14,525 nt of DNA from Bacteroidales bacterium (GTDB taxonomy: Bacteria; Bacteroidota; Bacteroidia; Bacteroidales; JALTDM01): positions 1 to 14,525 of the forward strand of contig JALWKH010000254.1 of NCBI GenBank assembly GCA_026996635.1, read 5' to 3'. Shown here piece after piece: positions 1 to 7,600 of the stretch (the stretch's first letter is position 1; each line of letters begins with the position of its first letter). Under the pieces are notes generated by a model. That model did not search any database. It worked only from the letters and a program-made list of their open reading frames with translations, and was not told where the DNA came from. The translations under genes were made by a program, and so were the position numbers.

Positions 1-1
1 A

Positions 2-319
2 ACAATAAATTTTGAACCAGGATTTGGATTTGGCGGTGGCCGAGGCAGAGGAAGAGGCTTTGGCCGTGGCAAAGGTTACGGTGACGGTCACGGTCACCAC
101 AGGCATCACGATGATGACGAACATTTGCACATGGGACCGACAGGTTATTGCATTTGCGTAAAATGCGGCGCCAGATACGAGCACATTCCCGGCACTCCTT
201 GTAAAGAACGCAGATGTGAAAAATGTGGCACGGCACTTGTTCGGGAAGGTTCCGAACATCACAGGCTTATTTTGGAAAAACTGAAAAAGAAAGAACAAAA
301 AGACAACAACGATGAATAA
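2..319 (+). CDS. Gly/Arg/His-rich zinc-ribbon protein, 5'-truncated by the window
   Basis: The reading frame is open to the left edge, so the gene starts outside the window; 105 codons are visible. The in-frame ATG at 125 is probably internal, because the open frame upstream of it encodes a purposeful-looking low-complexity segment: alternating Gly/Arg (about residues 7-28), then His/Asp-rich (about 32-44). The C-terminal half has six cysteines (about residues 50, 52, 55, 67, 72, 75) forming two CxxC-G knuckles, CVKCG and CEKCG, the pattern of a rubredoxin-like zinc ribbon or small metal-binding domain. The tail is Lys/Glu-rich. The stop overlaps the start of the next gene by 8 bases, so translation of the pair is likely coupled. 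Glycine-rich small proteins with such knuckles are often seen next to NifX/MTH1175-type proteins in anaerobes. Metal binding is inferred; the exact role is unknown. Confidence 0.75.
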   Translation, partial: TINFEPGFGFGGGRGRGRGFGRGKGYGDGHGHHRHHDDDEHLHMGPTGYCICVKCGARYEHIPGTPCKERRCEKCGTALVREGSEHHRLILEKLKKKEQKDNNDE

Positions 320-692
320 TAAAAAGAGAATTATTGTATTTCCCGCTAACGGCACAATTTTAAGCGGTCATTTTGGCAGAGCTACACATTTTGTGGCATA
401 TCATATTGAAGACGGCAAAATTGTAAACAGGGAAATTCACGATGCACCCGAACACGAACACGGAACATTCCCGAACTTCATTGTTTACCTCGGGGCAACC
501 GATGTCATAGCAGGCGGAATGGGACCATCTGCAATCAACTACTTGAATGAAGCGGGAGTTAATGTTTACCTTGGTGCCAAAGAAATAGATGTGTCATCAC
601 TGATTGAAGATTTCCTAAACGGAACATTGAAATTAAGTGAAAACCTTTGCGACCACGGAGAAGGAAACCACGACCACCATCATCATCATTAA
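312..692 (+). CDS. NifX/NifB C-terminal-type protein (dinitrogenase iron-molybdenum cofactor biosynthesis family)
   Basis: This 126-residue protein matches the small alpha/beta fold of the Nitro_FeMo-Co family (NifX, NafY, NifB C-terminus, MTH1175). Visible landmarks are an N-terminal beta strand, GHFGRA at 19-24, GGMGPSA at 68-74 followed by a helix and the strand GVNVYLG, and a lone Cys at 113. Nitrogenase-linked members bind FeMo-co precursors; many stand-alone members in anaerobes have no proven role and are only presumed to carry metal clusters. The last residues (HGEGNHDHHHHH) form a His-rich tail likely to bind Ni, Co or Zn, echoing the His-rich stretch of the upstream partner. No nitrogenase structural gene is visible, so the name NifX should not be read as evidence of nitrogen fixation. 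The ATG at 312 lies inside the upstream gene's end, and a hairpin terminator follows at once. Confidence 0.85.
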   Translation: MNNKKRIIVFPANGTILSGHFGRATHFVAYHIEDGKIVNREIHDAPEHEHGTFPNFIVYLGATDVIAGGMGPSAINYLNEAGVNVYLGAKEIDVSSLIEDFLNGTLKLSENLCDHGEGNHDHHHHH

Positions 693-700
693 AATTGTTG

Positions 701-732
701 GGCTGTCTGAAAATCAGGCAGCCTCTTTTTTT
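701..732 (+). terminator. Rho-independent terminator of the zinc-ribbon/NifX pair
   Basis: A 10-base stem (701-710 with 714-723, one G-U pair) closes on an AAA loop and is followed by a T-rich tract (TCTTTTTTT, 724-732), only eight bases after the NifX-like stop codon. The downstream arm also holds the last codons and stop of the convergent symporter gene. Read on the minus strand the stem is equally stable but is followed by a weak T-run (CAACAATTTT), so it may work in both directions but is better for the plus strand. Confidence 0.85.
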
Positions 733-2168
733 ATTGCGGATGACAACCAAAGCAAAACAAATGTAATAAGCCCGTTTACGATAAGCAATTCAAAACTTAC
801 CTTATAGCCGGGTATTGCTTTTTCGGCATACACCCCGATAAAATAAGTAAGCAAAGGCGAAACCAAAGCAACCACAGGCACCAGTTTATCATTCGGCTGA
901 ATTTTAGTGAACAATCCCAAAGCATACAATCCCAATAACGGGCCATAAGTGTAACCCGCAATTTTAAACAAACTGCTTATCACACTTCCATCTTTTATGG
1001 CAGCAAAAAACAATACAATGAAAATTATAACTGCCGAAATAAGCAAATGCGACAAAATTCTGACTTTCTTAAGTCCTTCTTCATCATACCTTTTGTCTGC
1101 CTCAAGTATATCAATGGTAAAAGATGTGGTAAGAGCCGTAATGGCTGAATCGGCACTTGAAAATGCTGCTGCAACCAAGCCGATGATAAACAAAACCAAC
1201 AAAACAGGACTACCGTTTTGCATCAATACCGAAGGATACAAGTTATCGGAATCGGAAACACTTATGCCATTACTTTGTGCGTAAACAACAAGTAGAGCAC
1301 CGAGAAGTAAAAAAATAAAATTCACAACAATCAGACTCCCTGACAATAAATAAACATTCTGCTTTGCCTCTTTCAGATTTCTGCAACTCAAATTCTTTTG
1401 CATCATATCTTGGTCTAGCCCCGTCATCACAATGGTAATAAAAGCCCCGCTTATAAATTGCTTCCAAAAATATTTGCCGTCTTTCCAATCATCAAAAAAG
1501 AACATTTTTGAATACCCGCTTTTTTCAATCATTTGTGTAAAATCGTGAAAACTCCACCCTGCATCTTTCAGCAATATGTAAAATGTTCCAACAACCGCAG
1601 CCAACATAAAAGTAGTTTGCAAAGTATCCGTCCACACTATGGTTTTTATTCCTCCGCGGTAAGTATAAATCCAGATTAGCAGAATTGTAACCGTTATAGT
1701 TACCCAAAACGGCACACCCAGGTCGTTCAATGCAATAAATTGCAACACATTGGCAACAACAAAAAGCCTCAATGATGCACCTATTAACCTTGAAATCAAG
1801 AAGTAAACAGACCCCGTTTTTTGACTCACCCGACCAAACCGCTTTTCAAGGTATGTGTAAATGGAAGTCAAATTCAACTTGTAATACACCGGCAGCAAAA
1901 CATTGGCAATAGTGAAATATCCGAGCACATATCCCAACACCATTTGCATATATGCAAAACTGTTGGTCATAACCCAGCCCGGCACAGAAATAAAAGTAAT
2001 TCCCGACAGAGAAGCACCTATCATTCCGTAAGAAACAAGCAACCAAGAAGATTTACGGCTTCCGATGAAAAAATCGCTGTTGGTAGCTTTGCGTGAAGTA
2101 AAATACGAAACTGCCAGCAGGAAAACAAAATACAGAAAAACTACCGACAAAATTATCAAAGAAGACAT
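714..2168 (-). CDS. Sodium:solute symporter (SSS family), substrate unknown
   Basis: This is a polytopic inner-membrane protein of 484 residues from the ATG at 2168; an in-frame TTG lies just upstream at 2171, and neither has a clear ribosome site. It shows the SSS (SLC5-like) LeuT-fold pattern, with about 13 hydrophobic segments by eye. The TM1 motif GASLSGITF (about 51-59), YRGGIKTIVWTDTLQ (about 170-184), GLDQDMMQKNLS (about 250-261) and GLVAAAFSSADSA (about 330-342) are family hallmarks; the paired serines in the last are where the sodium site (Na2) sits in vSGLT. It should couple Na+ entry to uptake of an organic solute (sugar, sialic acid, amino acid or vitamin), but the sequence does not say which. 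The gene begins 12 bases after sufS and is probably co-transcribed with it. Its last codons (KKEAA and stop) lie in the hairpin at 701-732. Confidence 0.9.
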   Translation of the reverse strand: MSSLIILSVVFLYFVFLLAVSYFTSRKATNSDFFIGSRKSSWLLVSYGMIGASLSGITFISVPGWVMTNSFAYMQMVLGYVLGYFTIANVLLPVYYKLNLTSIYTYLEKRFGRVSQKTGSVYFLISRLIGASLRLFVVANVLQFIALNDLGVPFWVTITVTILLIWIYTYRGGIKTIVWTDTLQTTFMLAAVVGTFYILLKDAGWSFHDFTQMIEKSGYSKMFFFDDWKDGKYFWKQFISGAFITIVMTGLDQDMMQKNLSCRNLKEAKQNVYLLSGSLIVVNFIFLLLGALLVVYAQSNGISVSDSDNLYPSVLMQNGSPVLLVLFIIGLVAAAFSSADSAITALTTSFTIDILEADKRYDEEGLKKVRILSHLLISAVIIFIVLFFAAIKDGSVISSLFKIAGYTYGPLLGLYALGLFTKIQPNDKLVPVVALVSPLLTYFIGVYAEKAIPGYKVSFELLIVNGLITFVLLWLSSAIKKEAA

Positions 2169-2180
2169 CAAGCATAAATT

Positions 2181-3398
2181 TTATACGCCGAAAAACAATT
2201 CAGCTTCTTTCAGCTTTTCAAAAAAATAATCTACTTCCTCACGGGTATTATACATTGCAATTGAGAGTCTTGCAGTACCCGGCACACCGAAAAAGTCCAT
2301 AGCAGGTTGTGCACAATGATTACCTGTTCTTATCGCAATGCCCCACTTATCCAAAAAGAACCCCAAATCACCCGAAGGTATAGACTTATGCACAAATGAC
2401 AAAACCGAAATTTTACCTGTTTCAGGTCCTATTATCAGCAAATTAGTGTTTTCTTCCGCTTTTTGCAATGCGTAATCGTACAGCGATTTTTCATAAGATG
2501 CTATTTCCTCTATCCCAACTTCATTTACAAAATCTATTGCGGCACCTAAACCTATTGCACCCACATAATTAGGCGTTCCGGCTTCAAACTTAAACGGCAA
2601 ACAGTTGTATGTTGTCCGTTCCATTGTAACCCTGTCAATCATTTCGCCACCACCCATAAACGGTGGCAACTTTTCCAACCACTCTTTTTTGCCATACAAC
2701 ACACCTATACCCGTAGGCCCGTAAATCTTATGCCCAGAAAATGCCAAAAAATCGCAATCCAACTCTTGCACATCAACCTTCATATGTTGAATACTCTGTG
2801 CCGCATCAATAAGCACGGGAATATTATGAGAATGAGCAATTTTCACAACTTTTTTTACATCATTAACCGATCCGGTGGAGTTTGCCACTTGAGCTATAGT
2901 TACCAATTTTGTTTTGGGAGTAATCAGCGATTCCAGTCTATCAATATCCAAAGCACCGTCTTTTGCCAAAGGTATGTATTTTAATTTAGCTTTTTTTCTT
3001 TCGCACAAAATTTGCCACGGCACTATGTTTGAATGATGTTCCAGTTCGGTGGTAATTACCTCATCACCTTCGCCGACAAAAGCCTCACCGAACGAATACG
3101 AAAGCAAATTTATTGAAGAAGTAGTGCCGTAAGTAAAGATTATCTCTTCGCGATGTTCGGCATTTATAAAATGTTGCACCTTAATCCTTGCTTGTTCAAA
3201 TCTGTCTGTCAGCAAGTTGCTCAGATAATGTGCACCTCTGTGGATATTACTGTTTTGAAGGGAATAAATTTCATTTACGGTATCTATTACCTTTTGCGGC
3301 TTTTGGGTAGTTGCTGCATTGTCAAAGTAATAATAACTTTTACCGTCAATCTTTATTGACAGGATAGGGAATTGTTCCCTGATTTTATTTATGTCCAT
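2181..3398 (-). CDS. sufS: Cysteine desulfurase, SufS/CsdA class (group II)
   Basis: This PLP enzyme converts L-cysteine to L-alanine, forming a persulfide that feeds Fe-S cluster assembly and other sulfur transfers in the cytoplasm. The 405-residue length is normal for SufS. Visible signatures: DNAATTQKP near the N-terminus (26-34), ELEHHSNIVPW (118-128) with the ring-stacking His, D198 and Q201 in LIDAAQS, the Schiff-base lysine K224 in SGHKIYGPTGIGVLYG, and the catalytic cysteine C362 in RTGNHCAQP. The residue before H361 is Asn, where E. coli SufS has His and CsdA has Gln, a tolerated position. The gene is isolated from sufBCD and sufE/sufU, which must lie elsewhere if present. The ATG at 3398 follows a 67-residue unknown gene by 15 bases, and the symporter follows by 12, so it sits mid-operon. 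Substrate class is certain; SufS versus CsdA naming is slightly less so. Confidence 0.95.
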   Translation of the reverse strand: MDINKIREQFPILSIKIDGKSYYYFDNAATTQKPQKVIDTVNEIYSLQNSNIHRGAHYLSNLLTDRFEQARIKVQHFINAEHREEIIFTYGTTSSINLLSYSFGEAFVGEGDEVITTELEHHSNIVPWQILCERKKAKLKYIPLAKDGALDIDRLESLITPKTKLVTIAQVANSTGSVNDVKKVVKIAHSHNIPVLIDAAQSIQHMKVDVQELDCDFLAFSGHKIYGPTGIGVLYGKKEWLEKLPPFMGGGEMIDRVTMERTTYNCLPFKFEAGTPNYVGAIGLGAAIDFVNEVGIEEIASYEKSLYDYALQKAEENTNLLIIGPETGKISVLSFVHKSIPSGDLGFFLDKWGIAIRTGNHCAQPAMDFFGVPGTARLSIAMYNTREEVDYFFEKLKEAELFFGV

Positions 3399-3413
3399 TA
3401 TACCGGATTTAAA

Positions 3414-3617
3414 TCACCGGTCTAAAAGTAATAAAATTTTTTCAACGGTTTCTTTCTTGACTTTTTTGGTAGAATTCTCTTTTTTGATTTCATCTAAATA
3501 CTCATAAACATCGGGAAATTCACATTCCAATTTCTTTTCTTCCCATACAAACTTGGAAGATTCACAGTCAAAATTTTTCAAAACTGCAAAAACAACGAAA
3601 GAAGAATTTTCATCCAT
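3414..3617 (-). CDS. Small acidic hypothetical protein (67 aa)
   Basis: I do not recognise this protein. It is 67 residues, cytoplasmic-looking (no signal or membrane segment), rich in Glu and Lys, with two cysteines (residues 18 and 32). It begins with short beta-like stretches (SSFVVFAVL) and ends in a predicted Lys/Glu helix (ENSTKKVKKETVEKILLLL). Support for a real gene comes from position: an ATG start, the same strand as its neighbours, and only 15 bases before sufS with no terminator between. The 66-base gap upstream is the largest inside this minus-strand cluster, so a promoter for this gene, sufS and the symporter could lie there. A link to Fe-S or sulfur metabolism is conceivable from adjacency alone and is not otherwise supported. 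Confidence 0.6.
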   Translation of the reverse strand: MDENSSFVVFAVLKNFDCESSKFVWEEKKLECEFPDVYEYLDEIKKENSTKKVKKETVEKILLLLDR

Positions 3618-3683
3618 AGGCTTTAATTTTTTGTTTTATAACGCAATAAAGAATTGTTTTATTTTAGCCTTAGAATAATTTTT

Positions 3684-3905
3684 TCAAAAAAATTTCCGAA
3701 ACAACCAAATCAATACATTTAATAAAGCACTCAACAAAAGAAATGATACTATAGGAAAATAAAATTTGAATCCGGGTTTTTCCACTTTAATATCACCCGG
3801 CAAATTACCGAACCATGAAAAAATATTACCGGAAAAATGAATAATCACACCCAGAACTAACAACACAATACCTGCAACAATCAAAACCTTTCCCATCCCT
3901 TTCAT
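3684..3905 (-). CDS. DUF2905 family two-helix membrane protein
   Basis: This 73-residue protein matches the DUF2905 family in length and pattern: a first hydrophobic helix (about 7-23), an interhelical loop with the family motif LPGDI (35-39), then FKFYFPIVS (46-54) leading into a second helix (to about 69) and a basic end (FRKFF). The family is widespread in bacteria, often next to ruvABC or queA, but its function is unknown. Here it overlaps the upstream CarboxypepD_reg-like gene by four bases (ATGA), so the two are translationally coupled. It is expected in the inner membrane. Start choice is set by the overlap; a second Met at residue 4 is a less likely start. Confidence 0.88.
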   Translation of the reverse strand: MKGMGKVLIVAGIVLLVLGVIIHFSGNIFSWFGNLPGDIKVEKPGFKFYFPIVSFLLLSALLNVLIWLFRKFF

Positions 3906-4570
3906 AATTTTTCATCTATCAAATCTTCAAACTTAGGTTTCTTTCTTTTAAAATCACCACGTTTAATTGCTTTGAATAACTCGTACCAAGCAAAGGGATT
4001 CAAAATAGAAATAGGTCTGATTTGTCCCCTATAATACATCGGATCAACTATTTGGGAATAAAAATAATTATGATATGAAGCGGAAGGACTTGGAATATCT
4101 AAAACTTCATCTTCATACTTCATTTGCAGCCGTGTCAACAAAATGTTTTTTTCGGCACGTTCTTTTTTTGTTTCGGGAGGGTTAGTAGTAAGAACAGCTT
4201 GCTTAAATTCCTCGTATGTTTTCCAGGGGAAAACAGTTACTTCTTTCAGATAAATAGTATCAACATCCAAAAACACATCTTTTTTCAAATCGGTTATATT
4301 TGATTCCGAAACAATAAAATATCGGGTTTTGTAACCTGCACGAGAAAAAATCAAAGTATCATTTTCCGCACACACAAAAGAAAAGTTCCCTCTTTTATCG
4401 GTTATTGTACCTTTGTGCCTGTTCATAATTATAATGTTAGTATATGGCAAGGGCACAGAATCCCTGTTCATAACAGTACCGTGCACCTTAATAAAATTCT
4501 GAGAAAACACCGGCTTTGCACTAAAAGACAAAAGAGGAATTATAAAAAATATCCTTAAAATTATTTTCAT
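3902..4570 (-). CDS. Exported CarboxypepD_reg-like domain protein
   Basis: This protein has 222 residues. A signal peptide covers about residues 1-24 (basic start, hydrophobic core, SAKPVFSQ). Residues 28-112 follow the beta-sandwich pattern of the carboxypeptidase-regulatory-like domain: KVHGTVMNRDSVPLPYTNI, then GTITDKRGNFSF, DTLIFSRAGYKT and a final strand YLKEVTVFP. In Bacteroidota this domain opens TonB-dependent receptors and many envelope proteins. The C-terminal part (about 113-222) has no barrel or plug; instead it holds FKQAVLTTNPPETKKERAEKN, an aromatic stretch (YHNYFYSQIVDPMYYRG) and a basic end, resembling small Bacteroidota periplasmic or surface proteins of unknown function. 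It is the first gene of the minus-strand cluster and overlaps the DUF2905 gene by four bases. It faces the adhesin genes across a 128-base divergent gap. Confidence 0.8.
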   Translation of the reverse strand: MKIILRIFFIIPLLSFSAKPVFSQNFIKVHGTVMNRDSVPLPYTNIIIMNRHKGTITDKRGNFSFVCAENDTLIFSRAGYKTRYFIVSESNITDLKKDVFLDVDTIYLKEVTVFPWKTYEEFKQAVLTTNPPETKKERAEKNILLTRLQMKYEDEVLDIPSPSASYHNYFYSQIVDPMYYRGQIRPISILNPFAWYELFKAIKRGDFKRKKPKFEDLIDEKL

Positions 4571-4698
4571 TTATTTCAATCGATTCTTAAAAAATTTTTC
4601 ACATATAATTTTTTTGCTTTAATTTGTAAAAATTGTAAAGATTTTACGCAACTAATATAATATTTTTTAGTTTTATTTGATGAAAAAAACACTATAAA
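4571..4698. promoter_or_regulatory. Divergent intergenic region between the envelope cluster and the adhesin locus
   Basis: This 128-base, very AT-rich gap must hold promoters for both directions. I see no perfect Bacteroidota sigma-70-type promoter (TAnnTTTG with an upstream TTTG); partial plus-strand look-alikes are TTTAATTTG near 4619 and TTTTATTTG at 4671-4679. The element shared with the third adhesin gene is listed separately. No hairpin or RNA structure stands out. Confidence 0.5.
4646..4672 (+). promoter_or_regulatory. Shared spaced motif ACGCAAC-N16-AGTT, copy 1
   Basis: ACGCAAC (4646-4652), 16 AT-rich bases, then AGTT (4669-4672), 26 bases before the start codon of the first adhesin. 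The same arrangement with identical spacing occurs upstream of the third adhesin. The AAC core with a promoter-like spacing recalls the -35 element of ECF sigma factors, but no CGTC-like -10 is visible, so the nature of the site is inferred. Confidence 0.4.
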
Positions 4699-7600
4699 AT
4701 GAAAAGATTCCTGCTTATTATACTATTCTTTTTGAATATATCTTTCCATGCATATTCCCAACTTACGGTAACAACGGGAAACTCTCCTTCATATTATGTG
4801 CAAAATGTACTTCTCGGTAGTGGTGTTTCCGTGTCAAATGTTACTTTTACGGGAACAAGTGATCAAATAGGAGAATTCAGCAACGGTAATTCCACAAATT
4901 TGGGGATTGATCATGGAATCGTTTTATCTTCAGGAAAAGTTACCGACATTCCACAAAATGCAGGGACAAATGCTTCTACAGGTTTGGGTGGTGCTGGCGA
5001 TAACGATCTTAACTCCATATCAAATGCAACTACAAATGATGCCGCAGTATTAGAGTTTGATTTTTATACGGAAGCCAGCCATGTTCAATTTAATTATGTA
5101 TTTGCTTCTGAAGAATATCCCGAATATGTAGGTGCAGGATATAATGATGCTTTTGGTTTTTTCTTAACAGGACCTAATCCTAACGGTGGAACTTACAATG
5201 CTGTAAATCTTGCTTTAATACCCGGCACATCAACACCTGTAACTATTGATAATGTAAATGCTAATTCAAACTCCCAATATTATATAGACAATCAAACCGG
5301 AAGCACCATTGTTTACGATGGCATGACAGTTGTATTAACTGCAGAAGCCGACATTGTCCCGTGCCAAACATATCACATAAAAATAGCAATTGCAGACGCA
5401 GGAGATGAAGTATATGATTCAGGTGTGTTTTTGGAAGCTCATAGTTTTACAGCTTCAGTTATTTGGCAAACCGGTGTCAGTGTCAACGGCTTCAATACTG
5501 CAGTAGAAAATTGTGTAGATGCCTATGTGACTTTTTATCGCGATAGTAACAGCAACAGCACAATAGATACATCTTTTGATGTAACTTACGCAGGAACAGC
5601 AACTTATGGAGTAGACTACGAACCATTACCAACAACAATTACCATACCTGCAGGACAAGATTCTGTAACATACTATATTCACCCATATGGTGACAACGAA
5701 ACAGAAGGAACAGAATCATTGTATATAATTTATTCTAACGGTTGCGGTGTTCCTGATACGATTCCATTTGAAATACAAGATGCACCTAATATTGACGCTT
5801 CCTTTACCGCAGACTATCAGAGTGTCTGTGAGGGTTCAATAATTACATATACTTATACCGGAGGGAATGAAAATGATACAGGCATAACATATTTATGGGA
5901 CTTTGGACCCAATGCAACAGTAGTGTCCGGAAGCGGATACGGACCTTATCAGGTAGAATACGATATCCCGGGTAATTACACAACACAATTAGTTGTAGCT
6001 GCATTTTGCGATAGTGATACCGTTAGTATGCCTATCACAGTAAACCCAATACCAACTTCAGATTTTCACACACAAGATGATACTGTTTGTTCTACCAACA
6101 GCACAACAATAACATACACAGGAACAGGTGATGCCGATGACACATATTATTGGGATTTCGGAAGTGGCTCGAATATTATCTCAGGATCAGGACAAGGACC
6201 ATATCAGGTTAACTGGAATAACCTGGGAGATATAATTGTATCACTACAAGTTATCAGCTCTGAAGGTTGCGACGGAACACCTGTAGTTGACACTGTGCAT
6301 GTAATTCCTTCGCCTTCACCTAGTGCAGGACCAGACGATGAAGTTTGCGGTTATACTTATCATTTACAAGGTAGTATTTCAAACTCTTCCAATACTGCCG
6401 AATGGTCTGTAGCTTCAGCTCCTTCAGGTGCTACGGCAAGTTTTTTACATAACGACGACCCAAATACATTCGTTACAGTAAGCACCGCCGGCACATATGA
6501 ATTTGTATTACACGAAATTGATAATTCTCATAATTGTGACAATTATGACACTGTAAGCATAACATTTACAATGCCACCAACGGCACCATTTACAGTGGAT
6601 ACAATAAATTGTTACGGAGACAACACAACTGTTGAATACACAGGTGTTTCCGGCGATAATGCTGTTTTTCATTGGAATTTTTACGGCGGTCAAGCTTCAA
6701 CTACCGATGGTCCAGGACCAATAACTGTAACTTGGGATAATCCCGGCGTACATACCATATCTCTATGGGTAGATAATAACGGTTGTTATTCCGACACAAA
6801 CATTGTAACAATATATAATCCTTACCCTTTGCAATTAAACTTAACTGCCGTAGATCCAACGTGTAACGGTTCACATAACGGACAAATAGAATCATATGTA
6901 ACGGGTGGTAGACAACCATATCATTATGAATGGAGTAACGGCAGTCAAAACAGTTCATTGTACAGTCTGAATGACGGAACTTTTATTCTGACAGTTACAG
7001 ATGCCGGTGGATGTACTGCAATTGACACGGCTTCCGTTCACGAACCGGATCCTTTGGTTGTAAGTGTTCCGGAAACATTAAGAACCTGTAACCATGATTC
7101 CACAACAATTTATGCTGCTGTTACAGGAGGCAATTATCCTTACTCATACCACTGGAGCACAGGCGATACAACTTCTCTTGTAAATGTTTATGTAAGCGGT
7201 AATCAACAATATTGGGTTTATGTCACTGATGAAAACGGCTGCCAAAGTTCAAAATACTACATAAACATAATGATACCTGATACCTTAAGGATATTTGCAG
7301 AAGCAGAATCCGACAGCGTTTGTCCTGGAGAATCTGTTCCTATAAATTTCTCAATAACAGGAGGATTACCTCCATATAATGTTACCATGAATGGAAATAA
7401 TGTAAATTCACAAATTGTAGTTTATCCGACATCATTAAATCACAACTACACTATTTCGGTAACAGACTTATGCGGAACAGAAGCATCCGATAATGTTTCA
7501 ATAGGAGTTTATCAGGTACCCGCTTTGTCTTTTTCAGCAGATACTACAGAAGGTTGCGGACCTCTTACGGTTCATTTCAATAATAATACAGCTAATCCTA

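Noticed and set aside
559..750. Minus-strand open frame antisense to the end of the NifX-like gene
   Set aside because: It crosses the terminator and is antisense to a clear family member; its composition is shadow-like.
3618..3683. Imperfect inverted repeat (AGGCT ... AGCCT) in the gap between the DUF2905 gene and the 67-residue gene
   Set aside because: Only five bases at each end pair well and the interior is AT-rich and mismatched, so it does not support a terminator or an operator.
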